Source: a virus
Virus record (IMG/VR): IMGVR_UViG_3300049098_000061
Location: 1-56,204 of that record
Length of the DNA: 56,204 nt
Direction: 5' to 3' (one strand)
The first letter of the stretch is position 1, and every line of letters starts with the position of its first letter. Below are positions 23,499 to 32,203 of the stretch, in pieces. The notes below the pieces were generated by a model. The model was not told the DNA's origin, made no database searches, and saw nothing but the letters and a program-made list of their open reading frames with translations. Position numbers and translations under genes: made by a program.

Positions 23499-24218
23499 CT
23501 ATTTGATTTTAATTTTAAACTCAAATGGAGACTTCGGCGGCATCTTGTCTATGATTACTGTCACTTCATTGCTATTATCAGAGAATGCATTATTATTTTC
23601 TGCTCCTCGGTTGGCGACTAGTATATAATATTTTGTTACTTTGTCTGCTCCTATTGATATATCCACCTTTGCATTATAAGGCGGAGTAGCCGAGGCATTA
23701 TAAGCTATGTCTGTTACTTTGACATAACCACTTCCACTCGTCTCGGATTCCCAAAGACTCCATCCGATGATCTTCGGTAGCCACTCAGTCTCGTATGTCC
23801 ATGTAAAGGTAAGCTCGCTTGTGTTTTTATCGTAACTAGCAGCTAAGTCGGTAACGGCTGGAGGTTTTAAGAAGTCGTAAGCAGCGGTCGCTTCTTCGGA
23901 GTTCTCGCTCTCGTTGTTGTCTGCATCATAGGCAGTAGCACTAAAATAGTAAGTAGTCTCTGCATTGTCTGGAACGTCTATATTTAACTTATGGCAAAAT
24001 TCTTCTGGCCCAAGACTGTAGATACTACAAAGGCTCGCCATAATTACATTGACATTTTGAGAATAACTTCCTGACTCGTTCCCATAATAGATCTTAAAAC
24101 CGGCTAGATCTACTCCATCGTGATCCCACGCTAGAGTTATTTCTTTGTTGACTGCTAATGCTGGAGTTGCTACTAGTAGGATAAAAAGAATTGCACACAA
24201 GAATTTTCTGATTTTCAT
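23499..24218 (-). CDS. Secreted tandem fibronectin-III domain protein
   Basis: 239 aa. A clear signal peptide (KIRKFLCAILFILLVATPALA, cut near residue 22, no lipobox) is followed by two FN3 domains: first at about 25-115 (ITLAWDHDGVDLAGFKIYYG, YYFSATAYDADNNES), second at about 120-235 (LTFTWTYETEWLPKIIGWSLW, KYYILVANRGAENN). It is the first gene after the 24.26-kb promoter, with AAGGAAA before ATG 24218, so it leads the envelope-cluster operon. Its FN3 resembles that of the 20.6-21.9-kb protein. A phage protein with a Sec signal probably acts in the host periplasm or surface; adhesion or exclusion roles are speculative. Confidence 0.8.
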   Translation of the reverse strand: MKIRKFLCAILFILLVATPALAVNKEITLAWDHDGVDLAGFKIYYGNESGSYSQNVNVIMASLCSIYSLGPEEFCHKLNIDVPDNAETTYYFSATAYDADNNESENSEEATAAYDFLKPPAVTDLAASYDKNTSELTFTWTYETEWLPKIIGWSLWESETSGSGYVKVTDIAYNASATPPYNAKVDISIGADKVTKYYILVANRGAENNNAFSDNSNEVTVIIDKMPPKSPFEFKIKIK

Positions 24219-24234
24219 TTTTCAAGTTTCCTTT

Positions 24235-24263
24235 CTTGTACCATAATAATATGGTTTTGTCAA
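24235..24263 (-). promoter_or_regulatory. Sigma70-type promoter of the envelope-modification operon
   Basis: Minus strand TTGACA (24263-24258), 17-bp spacer, TACAAG (24240-24235) with TGG before it as an extended -10. It shares ATTGACAAAACCA with the 11.68-kb promoter and ATGGTACA at identical spacing with the 1.85-kb promoter. The leader to ATG 24218 would be only about 10-15 bases. ACCAT-AATAAT-ATGGT (24241-24256) forms a small inverted repeat within it. Confidence 0.68.
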
Positions 24264-24271
24264 TGATTAAA

Positions 24272-24649
24272 TTAAACTGTTGTTGTAGTAGTCGAGATAG
24301 GGAGAGGAGTAGTCGGAAGTTCCTTCACAGTAACTTTCATCTCTGCCTCGTACCTATTCGTTAGACTAGTATTCATTTTGAAAGTCACATGATATGGAGA
24401 CTTATCGGGATCGCCACCTTGCAAGCGTACTCCTAACATATTATCAGAGTACGAGCCATCTGGATCACTGCCTAATACCATAGTACTTAAATCGACAAGT
24501 ACCCCTTGTGCGTCCTTACCATCTTTATCCATAGCGAGGACTGTACTTCCTGCTAATGCTACAGTCTCGGTAGCTTCTTGGACATTTAGAATACTTCCCC
24601 AAATGAACCATGACTCCCATGATTGTTTAGTTTCAGTTGGAATTGCCAT
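24272..24649 (-). CDS. Virion protein with Ig-like fold and poly-Thr-Val C-terminus (fibre/tail adaptor-like)
   Basis: 125 aa. The middle looks like a small beta sandwich (ETVALAGSTVLAMDKDG, SPYHVTFKMNTSLTNRYE), similar in style to the short phage 'fiber-tail adaptor' or Ig-like virion proteins. The C-terminus is ISTTTTTV, the poly-Thr tag shared with the capsid, tube and other virion proteins here; this is the best evidence that it is structural. It is the last gene of the tail/appendage operon before the 24.26-kb promoter and overlaps the 51-aa ORF upstream by 17 bp. Confidence 0.7.
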   Translation of the reverse strand: MAIPTETKQSWESWFIWGSILNVQEATETVALAGSTVLAMDKDGKDAQGVLVDLSTMVLGSDPDGSYSDNMLGVRLQGGDPDKSPYHVTFKMNTSLTNRYEAEMKVTVKELPTTPLPISTTTTTV

Positions 24650-24788
24650 TGACTACCTCCCTAACTATCTTTGTTATGGAGTCTCGCTTAACTACTTTCG
24701 TAATTGCGATTCTCTGTACCTTTCCTGTTGTTGCTTCTCTACTAACCTTTATAGTTATTGCATCTCGTTGAGAGATTTTGTTAGTCAT
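24633..24788 (-). CDS. Hypothetical 51-aa basic protein
   Basis: 51 codons from ATG 24788, with GGAGAG just upstream; it overlaps the ORFs on both sides. Rich in Thr, Lys, Arg and Ile/Val in short beta-like repeats (AITIKVSREATTGKVQRIAITKVVKRDSITKIVREV). The repeated pattern I-T-K-V-V/I resembles the C-terminal half of the 59-aa neighbour, so the two may be related fragments of one small family. Function unknown. Confidence 0.55.
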   Translation of the reverse strand: MTNKISQRDAITIKVSREATTGKVQRIAITKVVKRDSITKIVREVVNGNSN

Positions 24789-24960
24789 CTTCTCTCCTAA
24801 CTACTCTAGAGATACTTATTCTCTGAATGATTTTTGTAACTGCTGCTCTCCTCGTAATGAACTGAGGGAGTATGGATATGATAGGCTCTATATAAACAGC
24901 AATGCCGTATCCACGAGTTACTATTAGTGAGTTGCTACCGTATCCTCTAGTTACTATCAT
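24781..24960 (-). CDS. 59-aa protein with duplicated VTRGYG motif
   Basis: 59 codons from ATG 24960, joined to the preceding fibre gene by an ATGA overlap. It starts with an internal duplication: IVTRGYG at residues 2-8 and again at 13-19, then a hydrophobic segment (IAVYIEPIISILPQFI) and a basic C-terminal beta-like part. I recall similar tiny VTRGYG-type proteins among phage tail genes, without known function. Probably a small structural or assembly peptide (inference). Confidence 0.6.
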   Translation of the reverse strand: MIVTRGYGSNSLIVTRGYGIAVYIEPIISILPQFITRRAAVTKIIQRISISRVVRREDD

Positions 24961-26990
24961 ACTCGTTGTCTTTCAAAAACATTCGTCATTGTAGGACTAC
25001 CACCGGAGTCGAACAGATTGAATCTCGCTACTTCTGTTGTGTTATCCTCTTTGTAAAACACCATCTGATTAGCAACTATTCTCCATCTGCCTCCCTCAAT
25101 ATCCATAATAAATTCTAACTCGTTGAGTATGACTGAGGCATCTAGAAAAGCACTAGTGTCTACATCACATCCAACTCCCGAATTGTCTGCCTCGACTGTT
25201 CCTACTCCTATTAGCTGAATCTTTCCTGCTATACAAGTAGAGTCAATTATGATATTTCCAGAGTTGCAGTTTATGACTGTTCGACTACTCCCCGTCTTAT
25301 CTTTTAATTTTAAGTTACCATTCCAGTTTACTACATTGAGAGCAGAGTCTCCAATAGAAAACTCCACTTCGTTAGTAGGCTCGCCTCCACCTGTGCCGTC
25401 TAGAATGGTGGCCCAACTACCAAACGATATTTCTGCTCCTTCATTAAAAGCTACTACATTCATAATACCAAGGAAATTTTTGAGACTGTCTACCGAGCAG
25501 TTCTCGATCAAGGTTTGACAAGAACCGCTAAACTCTCCACTTATATTCACATTGCGGAAAGTAGTCTTATGAGCAGTACAACCGGCGTCTAGTACTACAT
25601 CGGTTCCCATTTTACCTTCGGTCTTTATGATCTTATTACTTATATCTTGAGTGGCTCCTACAGTAATCCCAGTACGCAGAACTAGAGTCTCCACATTACC
25701 ATAATTCATTATGGATAATGCATCCGCGAGATTATCTGATGGCGAGTAAGTAGTACCAATCGGCCATGCTACTCCACTAGATCCATTGACTGTATCCAGT
25801 ACAACTACTCCTAAGTATGTTGTGCCTCGCAGTGCAGTCGCAGCCGAGCCGGGAGTAACATGAGTAATCAAGTTCTCATCCCACACCTGATCTGCCACTA
25901 CTTCTGGATTTATTAGCTCATCGGTATTGACTGTCGCTCCCACACTGTTGTCTACAACGGTTCCTACTCCTCGAATGTTTATAGTTCCTGCGGTGACATC
26001 AGAGTCGAGGTATACTACTCCACTGTTCAAATCAACTCCTACTTCCTCGCTCCCGCTTTTGTTTGATAGCCTTATCTTTCCGTTGTAGTTTCTTAGCGCT
26101 AGTGTCTTTCCCGATCCGTTTAAGTTTATTTCTGGAATCCCTTGATCCGGATTGCCTGAGTAGCAATCCATGAATGCTGCGTCTCCCAATAGAAGTATCG
26201 TACTTCCGTCTAGTATGCATCTGTCCATAGTTCCTTGCACATAGTCAATGTCAAGTACTCTGCACTCCTTTAGAGTACTACTTCCGTCCAGTGTGCCTTG
26301 AATAGTAGCATCGTAATACTCACAATCGTCCACGGTAGCTGCTGCGTCAAGGGTGAGTGTAGTCTTACTTATACTACTTCCGACAAAATGAAAGCCAGAA
26401 AAATCCACACCACTAGTCAAGGTAGCGTCTCCGAGGATGAAGAAAGTAGTCAACCCATTGGCAACTGCTATATCCATAGCATCACTCCAATTATTAACAG
26501 GAGCCATACTCGTTCCTACAGGATACTCGGTGCCTGAGTGAGTAGAAGTAAAGTCTACAGTTACTCCTCCCTCAAACGATGAGTGTTGCAGTGCTGCCTG
26601 TTCCTGCAAAGTCGCAGAGGCCGAGGCTGTTCGGTCAACAGAAGTGTAAGCAGTAGGAAGTCTCGGGTCTATACTCAGACCGTCCTCGTCAACTGCTACC
26701 AAATTTCCTCCCGAGATAATACACAATTCCCAACTAGGTCCACTCCTCGCCTCAAATGCAAGTACAGCATTTTGGAGAGTTGCGGTTATTCCTACATAAG
26801 TAGTGCCACCGAGGAACTCCTTTCCTGCTGCGTCTATCAAATGAGCAGAGTCTATATTATGAAGGAGTTCCTCGTTGTATCGGCAAGTATCTACTAGGTC
26901 TTGAATCGTTATCTCATCGGAGGGGGCAGCCACGGTTATTACTCGTGGACTACTCTCCCAATCAATTGAAACGTCCGTTCTTATTGTCAT
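24957..26990 (-). CDS. Tail appendage/fibre protein, beta-helix-rich
   Basis: 677 aa. N-terminal about 130 residues (VDTCRYNEELLHNID, FLGGTTYVGITATLQNAVL) look like an attachment domain. The rest is repetitive and beta-rich, with Gly/Asp/Asn turns (GVDFSGFHFVGSSISKTTLTL, ILDGSTILLLGDAAFMD, NLNGSGKTLALRNYNGKI), typical of right-handed parallel beta-helix phage appendages that bind or cut host polysaccharide. Two similar halves are visible: TYVGITATLQNAV and TYLGVVVLDTVNG lead blocks that both include PVGTSMAPVNNWSDAM and PIGTTYSPSDNLADAL. No catalytic motif recognised. Confidence 0.75.
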   Translation of the reverse strand: MTIRTDVSIDWESSPRVITVAAPSDEITIQDLVDTCRYNEELLHNIDSAHLIDAAGKEFLGGTTYVGITATLQNAVLAFEARSGPSWELCIISGGNLVAVDEDGLSIDPRLPTAYTSVDRTASASATLQEQAALQHSSFEGGVTVDFTSTHSGTEYPVGTSMAPVNNWSDAMDIAVANGLTTFFILGDATLTSGVDFSGFHFVGSSISKTTLTLDAAATVDDCEYYDATIQGTLDGSSTLKECRVLDIDYVQGTMDRCILDGSTILLLGDAAFMDCYSGNPDQGIPEINLNGSGKTLALRNYNGKIRLSNKSGSEEVGVDLNSGVVYLDSDVTAGTINIRGVGTVVDNSVGATVNTDELINPEVVADQVWDENLITHVTPGSAATALRGTTYLGVVVLDTVNGSSGVAWPIGTTYSPSDNLADALSIMNYGNVETLVLRTGITVGATQDISNKIIKTEGKMGTDVVLDAGCTAHKTTFRNVNISGEFSGSCQTLIENCSVDSLKNFLGIMNVVAFNEGAEISFGSWATILDGTGGGEPTNEVEFSIGDSALNVVNWNGNLKLKDKTGSSRTVINCNSGNIIIDSTCIAGKIQLIGVGTVEADNSGVGCDVDTSAFLDASVILNELEFIMDIEGGRWRIVANQMVFYKEDNTTEVARFNLFDSGGSPTMTNVFERQRV

Positions 26991-27153
26991 TAGTCAGCGC
27001 CTTCTTCTCTTCTAGTGCTGAAATCATTCTCCGATATTCTCGGATGGTAGTATGCTCTTGCTCGATTGCATCCTCGAATATCTTAACATTTTTCTTACAT
27101 TTCTGGATACCCGTTTTAAGGGCATCCAGATCGTACTCGACATTATTACTCAT
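26962..27153 (-). CDS. Small coiled-coil protein
   Basis: 63 aa, almost entirely a charged helix with heptad spacing (LDALKTGIQKCKKNVKIFEDAIEQEH, YRRMISALEEKKAL). AAGGAG lies 4 bases before ATG 27153, and the gene lies between two fibre genes, overlapping the downstream one by 29 bp. Similar short coiled coils flank phage fibre genes elsewhere and may serve as chaperones or trimerisation aids; here that is inference. Confidence 0.65.
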   Translation of the reverse strand: MSNNVEYDLDALKTGIQKCKKNVKIFEDAIEQEHTTIREYRRMISALEEKKALTNDNKNGRFN

Positions 27154-27164
27154 ACTTCTCCTTG

Positions 27165-29600
27165 TTAGCTGTAGATTGTGTCAGGAGTACGAATAGTAGC
27201 CTGAGACATACCCGTACTCGTGATCTGGTTGTCTGCTTCAAACGGAACAATGTCTCCCGCTTGTCGCACCCTCACCCTAACGTCAATGTCACTAGCATAA
27301 GTCACATTGACACTCTCGCTCCCAGGACTTCCATCGGTTCCGGTATCTTCATAAATATCGATGAATGGCACATACACCGTATCACTAGTGGTAGTCGAAG
27401 CAATCGGGAGAGTACCAATTTCATAGGCGTCACTCGTCCAATCGGTTACAGGAGTAGTAGTCAATTCATTCTCACTGACTACTGCGGTAACGTAAGCGAT
27501 TACTCCCTCTGTTGTATTGCGAATCAGATCACCGATCTTCACTCCATTGGTTTGAAAGTTTGCTCCGGTGTCTGTCAACTGCGTACTCGAACAGTTACTA
27601 CCGTCTGCGGTCAAACCTGTCATATTGAACAGAGTAAAAGTAGAAGTATCCCATGAAGTGTATCTCAAGCGATACTCCAAAGGTACTGAATCATCGACAA
27701 TCCTTACAATACCTCCGGTAGTCTTCCCAGGAGTCTCGTTTCCGATTGCGGTTCCTACTACTAGCGAGGTAGCTCCTGCGGTCTGTGCTGCGGTCGCAGC
27801 ATAAGTATCTTTCTCGATATCTCCATTTACATCTATTCGGAATACTGCAAGAGTATCCCCCGCCCTCGTGTTAGTTACTGATACTGTTACTTTGATTGGA
27901 GCAGTGACTACGTTTCCATCGTCATCGATAAGTTGGAAACTATTAATATCATCCGAGTCGTAGTTAATCAGAACTACTCCAGGCGCACCGAAGAAAGTAC
28001 CACCGGCGAATGTTCCGAAAGGACTTTGCTTCGTGGGAGTAATAGTTCGGTAACTACCGACAGTCGCATAGTCGGTATAACTAGCCTGAGTTTCGTTATC
28101 TCCGATCTGAGTAACATCGCTCATGCTCCCGTACAATCGAACACTTCTCAAGAGTAAGTCACCCGTTGCTCCATCGTCATGGTCTGCGACTACTACCCCA
28201 TATGCTACTAGGACATTCGATACATCGTGCATCCACAAAGTCTCTCCCTCTGAGAATGATCCAGATTGTCCGGTGTACTCGATCTGATATTGAGTACCTA
28301 CATAGAATTGAGCGTCTTGTCCATCGGTATCGCCAGTGCCGGTTTCTCCTCTCATAGTAATGTACTTCAGCCATTCCCATACATCCGTAAGTACCTCGTC
28401 ACTACAATCAACGACTATGGAGTATGGTTCAGTTGAACCGTCCTCGTCAATATCATCCGAGTCTCTCGCAGCATGAGTAATACTCAAACCGGTGAGAGCA
28501 GCAGGCCCGTAGTCTGCGGGTGTTCCAAAGGTACAGCTCCTCGTTCCATTTGTTACTGTGTCGGAGTTTGCAAAGTCGGTCAGAGGATCACCGATCAAGT
28601 AGTAGTAAATCGTACCCGCTGCCAAGTCTAGATCGACTCCCCCAGTGATTACTCCCTCTTTCTCGGTAGCTGCGACATAGATAACGTCTCCTACCGAATA
28701 CTCGGTGCCACCGCTAGCTCCTGAGAAAGTCGCACTCTTGTATCCAGTAGTATTGTCTAGGTCTGCTCCTGTCGCCAAAGGTATTGGGTTTCGACCACCT
28801 GCACTCAAGTCCACTTCGTAGTAGTCATACGCTGCTCCGTATCTCCTCGCCATAACGGTTACGATAGCATCATCAATATTCGTTCCTACTTCCTTGACTA
28901 GTAGTAAGATATCAATGTGTCCGTCATCCCACCAATCGGTAGTGTCTTTAAACGCAGTGACTAGCGTCTCCTCTTGGTTCACATAGAGATGGGAGTTATC
29001 TGCAATCGTACCGAGCGAGTAGATATTCGCCCAAAGCATTTCTCCACTCTCGGGCGCTGCTTCCTGAGTAGCGGTATGGGTATTGCAAGTCAACCCTTGA
29101 CTAGCATTGTCAAAGGAGTTCGCCGCTGCATCGGTGAGTGGTCTTACCCATAGCTCACTGCCACTACCAGTGCCGAATACGTCTAGTAGTGTACCCTCAT
29201 CAGAATCGGTATCACCGGTGATCGTTTCCCCAATGTCTCCTGACACTATGTTAGTATTGTCCACGGTCAGTTTGATGATCCCGGTATTACTCCCCTCCGC
29301 CCTCAACCAACTAGCGGTCTTGATTGCACCGCCAGTCAGATACTCCACCGTAGTCTTATCGATAAACCACGGATCGTTGTCTCCTGAATCAATAATACCT
29401 ACCGTATACTCCGTAGGTGTTTGTGCGCTGATAGGAGTACCATCGTCTAGTTGTGTCAGTTCGTCAAAATGATCCTGCAATGCTGAGTATAGCTCGTTCA
29501 CGGTATAAGTAGTGCCACTCCCACTATACTCAATTCTCTTCTGTCGATTTTCATCTAAGTAGTAAATAGTAAAGTCACCACTTAAAATAGTTGCGCTCAT
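27165..29600 (-). CDS. Large virion appendage protein (beta-rich)
   Basis: 811 aa, low in Lys and Cys, rich in Thr, Asp, Gly and Val, with many short beta strands and Gly/Asp turns; no enzymatic motif recognised. C-terminal part contains Ig-like strands (APIKVTVSVTNTRAGDTLAVF, DIDVRVRVRQAGDIVPFEA). The composition and place, between two other fibre-type genes, mark it as a tail fibre or baseplate appendage. Its C-terminal 250 residues share style with the C-terminus of the next protein (IKVIDVDQDPIQDAQVAVY), which suggests related adaptor or carboxypeptidase-like beta domains. Confidence 0.7.
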   Translation of the reverse strand: MSATILSGDFTIYYLDENRQKRIEYSGSGTTYTVNELYSALQDHFDELTQLDDGTPISAQTPTEYTVGIIDSGDNDPWFIDKTTVEYLTGGAIKTASWLRAEGSNTGIIKLTVDNTNIVSGDIGETITGDTDSDEGTLLDVFGTGSGSELWVRPLTDAAANSFDNASQGLTCNTHTATQEAAPESGEMLWANIYSLGTIADNSHLYVNQEETLVTAFKDTTDWWDDGHIDILLLVKEVGTNIDDAIVTVMARRYGAAYDYYEVDLSAGGRNPIPLATGADLDNTTGYKSATFSGASGGTEYSVGDVIYVAATEKEGVITGGVDLDLAAGTIYYYLIGDPLTDFANSDTVTNGTRSCTFGTPADYGPAALTGLSITHAARDSDDIDEDGSTEPYSIVVDCSDEVLTDVWEWLKYITMRGETGTGDTDGQDAQFYVGTQYQIEYTGQSGSFSEGETLWMHDVSNVLVAYGVVVADHDDGATGDLLLRSVRLYGSMSDVTQIGDNETQASYTDYATVGSYRTITPTKQSPFGTFAGGTFFGAPGVVLINYDSDDINSFQLIDDDGNVVTAPIKVTVSVTNTRAGDTLAVFRIDVNGDIEKDTYAATAAQTAGATSLVVGTAIGNETPGKTTGGIVRIVDDSVPLEYRLRYTSWDTSTFTLFNMTGLTADGSNCSSTQLTDTGANFQTNGVKIGDLIRNTTEGVIAYVTAVVSENELTTTPVTDWTSDAYEIGTLPIASTTTSDTVYVPFIDIYEDTGTDGSPGSESVNVTYASDIDVRVRVRQAGDIVPFEADNQITSTGMSQATIRTPDTIYS

Positions 29601-29615
29601 ATTACTTCCTCCTAT

Positions 29616-31802
29616 TTAGGCTGCTACTATGGCATCCTCTTGTAATGTTACAGTTAAACTAAAACCATCGTTTTCAATTAATCCAGTAGTCGAGTACGGA
29701 ATGTATCTAGTACTCCCAGTGCTCGACTTCCTTACTCTAATATAAATATCAACATCACTCCCAGGATAGTTAAAGCCCTGAGTGGCTATGCCTGTGGAGA
29801 GAGTGTCCTCGTTCATTAACTCTACAGCATCACTGCTCCTGTATACTGCTACTTGTGCATCTTGGATCGGGTCTTGATCTACGTCTATCACTTTAATAGT
29901 AATATTCACTGACGCGACTACTCTTAATGCTCCCTTCAAAGTTTGAGCAAAATTAGTACTGTCAGAGACACTACCATCGATATTGTTGATTACTATGATT
30001 CCTCCGCTATTGAAATAAAAACAAGTGTCCCATGTTTGGGCACTACTCCAACTAGTCGTATAGGTAAAGCCAGAACCACCGCCGTATCCTCCACCTGAAT
30101 CGGTTCCTACACTTATATAGTTACTACCATCTGCGTCTGATCCACTGTACTCCAGCGATATTGCATAGGTAGTAACAGCGGTCATTTCGTATTCATCTTC
30201 AAACTCAAAGTCTACTAGAGCTAAAGATGCTCCTACTCCTGATGCTGCCACTGTGTTAGAAGTGGCTAAAATACTCCCTGTCGGTGCCCCACCACTCGTG
30301 GCATATAGGTTTGCGGTTAGGTTTCCTGTTAATGTTCCCGTTCTCGATAAATAGAATATGGCTCTTGATAACTCCGCGTTCGATATGCCTACTAGAAAAC
30401 TTTGAGCGACTCGATTAATAGTACCGTTTATATTTTGTGTTGCGTCTTGATTGCTCTCCGAGTAACTTCCCTCTGTTGTAGCTGCTGCATTATGAAGTAT
30501 GTCATAATCATTACCGGAGAAGTCAAGTCTCGTGTAGTCAAACTCTCCAGCGGCATCGTGTTGAATCCCTGCGGGATCTCCAGTAGCATCTGTATTAGCA
30601 ATGAACTTGCAATCTGAAATATCTATATTCGCATTCCAAAGTAATGCTGCTCCATCTACATTACTTCCTCCATACGAGTCTTGGGTATTTACAAATAACA
30701 AGTTTCTTAACTTCGGCGCTCCTACTGGATCAAACTGCCCACATCCTATTATTGCTCCACCATAGAATAGATGATCCGAGTCGTTACCCCAACTGATACC
30801 TCCTAGTAAGTCTCTGAATTGTGTTCCGTATAATTTTGTTAGACTACCGGCTGCATTGCCTCCGTACAAGTCAATCGATACTTCCATTCCAGAAGTTCCG
30901 AGAAAAGTAGTACCACTCCTACCGTTATCGCTCCCTACGATTACTCCGTCCTCAAACGTAGTGGTGTAACTAGCGGCATCCTCAATTACTATCTTTTGTG
31001 CAGCAACGGGATAAGTAGGCTCCCACGCACTGCTATAGTAATACTCCGATGTACCAAATTGAATAATGTGTGCATCACTGTCAGCAAAAGAAGTAGCAGA
31101 GGTCTGAGTCGAGTCTCCTATGTAGAACGCACCATGAGCAAAATAAATTCCCTCTACTATTTGTATGCCTCCATGCGCTCTACTCGCATATGCAGTACAC
31201 CAATCAGCTACATCCTTCCAACCTTGAGTACTAGTGCCAGTTATTCTGAGTCCTTCTCCTACCCATATCTGACTCATAAAAACTGACTCCGCTCTAACAG
31301 ATACTATAGTGTCTAACCACAAACCGAAGTATCTAACCGAGGAGATGTCAAACGTTCCGGTATCTGTTACACTCCCTGCTTTGGTTGGATCGATTACAAA
31401 TAACTTCCAACCACCTGTCCATCCGTTCGCATCGTCATTCCCTGCGATTATATACTCCCTGTAGTCAGAAGTACTACTTCCTATTCTGATTGCAAAACCT
31501 TTATTTGCTAAGGAGTCAAACTGTCCTGCTGATTGGATGTTCACCCAAAACCATATGAACTGCCCTGTATAAGTTCCAGTACTAGGAGTAAAGTCTAGCC
31601 CACTCCCATAGTCGTAGTAAGTCCATCCAGACTTACTCGCATACTTCATACCAATGGAGGCAGAACCGTAGAGATAAACGTCATTATTAACATAGTTAGT
31701 ACCGCCGCCTAGCTCACTCCACGATCCGCCGCCTGTATCCGTAGTCAGATCGTCTGCGTAGGCAATGACTCCTAGTCCTTCCATCGAAATCGTTAATGCC
31801 AT
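29616..31802 (-). CDS. Tail fibre-like protein with beta-sandwich and beta-helix regions
   Basis: 728 aa. Residues about 1-190 look like a concanavalin/LamG-type sandwich (GGSWSELGGGTNYVNN, QFIWFWVNIQSAGQFD, VRYFGLWLDTIVSV). The middle holds repetitive Gly/Asp-rich strands suited to a beta-helix. Residues about 470-590 contain a second sandwich (QSFLVGISNAELSRAIFYLSRTGTL, NLYATSGGAPTGSI), and the C-terminal 110 residues an Ig/CNA-B-like domain (VKVIDVDQDPIQDAQ in form). Likely receptor-binding. ATG 31802 directly follows the stop of a 50-aa coiled-coil ORF. Confidence 0.75.
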   Translation of the reverse strand: MALTISMEGLGVIAYADDLTTDTGGGSWSELGGGTNYVNNDVYLYGSASIGMKYASKSGWTYYDYGSGLDFTPSTGTYTGQFIWFWVNIQSAGQFDSLANKGFAIRIGSSTSDYREYIIAGNDDANGWTGGWKLFVIDPTKAGSVTDTGTFDISSVRYFGLWLDTIVSVRAESVFMSQIWVGEGLRITGTSTQGWKDVADWCTAYASRAHGGIQIVEGIYFAHGAFYIGDSTQTSATSFADSDAHIIQFGTSEYYYSSAWEPTYPVAAQKIVIEDAASYTTTFEDGVIVGSDNGRSGTTFLGTSGMEVSIDLYGGNAAGSLTKLYGTQFRDLLGGISWGNDSDHLFYGGAIIGCGQFDPVGAPKLRNLLFVNTQDSYGGSNVDGAALLWNANIDISDCKFIANTDATGDPAGIQHDAAGEFDYTRLDFSGNDYDILHNAAATTEGSYSESNQDATQNINGTINRVAQSFLVGISNAELSRAIFYLSRTGTLTGNLTANLYATSGGAPTGSILATSNTVAASGVGASLALVDFEFEDEYEMTAVTTYAISLEYSGSDADGSNYISVGTDSGGGYGGGSGFTYTTSWSSAQTWDTCFYFNSGGIIVINNIDGSVSDSTNFAQTLKGALRVVASVNITIKVIDVDQDPIQDAQVAVYRSSDAVELMNEDTLSTGIATQGFNYPGSDVDIYIRVRKSSTGSTRYIPYSTTGLIENDGFSLTVTLQEDAIVAA

Positions 31803-31955
31803 TTATCTTCCCTCTATCTTCTTTAACTGCTCAAATACTCGCTCTTGTTCACGGAGTATTTCTTGCAATAATTCTTCTAGCTTGTCGTGATGAAAGTCTC
31901 TCTCCGATCTGCTCTCTATGTCTGGCTTAGGAAATATTACTTTGTATTCTGGCAT
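31803..31955 (-). CDS. 50-aa coiled-coil peptide
   Basis: 50 codons from ATG 31955 with AAGGAG 5 bases upstream; the stop TAA is directly followed by the ATG of the fibre gene. After a Pro-containing start, residues 18-50 form a charged amphipathic helix (DKLEELLQEILREQERVFEQ). Like the 63-aa ORF at 27 kb, it precedes a fibre gene and could be a folding aid or small membrane-associated factor (inference). Confidence 0.6.
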   Translation of the reverse strand: MPEYKVIFPKPDIESRSERDFHHDKLEELLQEILREQERVFEQLKKIEGR

Positions 31956-31990
31956 GACTACTCCTTAAAGTAGTATAGGCGTATCAATTA

Positions 31991-32182
31991 TTAATCGGTG
32001 CTTAAGTCAATGTCTGTTTTTAATCCAAGTATATCTATGATACCAAGGCCAAGTTCAATTACTTCCTCCTTCTTAATTACTTCGTCTGCCGATGCTTGCG
32101 CAAACCAAGTCACTACGAAGGACGCCACTCCAAAGACTTTCATTACTACTGCCATGACTTTTAATTTTTCTTTTGTTTTCAT
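31991..32182 (-). CDS. Small membrane or exported protein
   Basis: 63 aa. Basic N-terminus (MKTKEKLK), one hydrophobic stretch (VMAVVMKVFGVASFVVTWFA, residues about 9-28) ending in QASADE, which could be a signal-peptide cut site or a membrane anchor, then a polar acidic tail. GAGGAG precedes the start. Located immediately downstream of the histidine kinase. It could be a holin-like or signalling accessory protein; the single weak span makes either uncertain. Confidence 0.55.
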   Translation of the reverse strand: MKTKEKLKVMAVVMKVFGVASFVVTWFAQASADEVIKKEEVIELGLGIIDILGLKTDIDLSTD

Positions 32183-32203
32183 ATACTACTCCTCTCAATA
32201 CGC

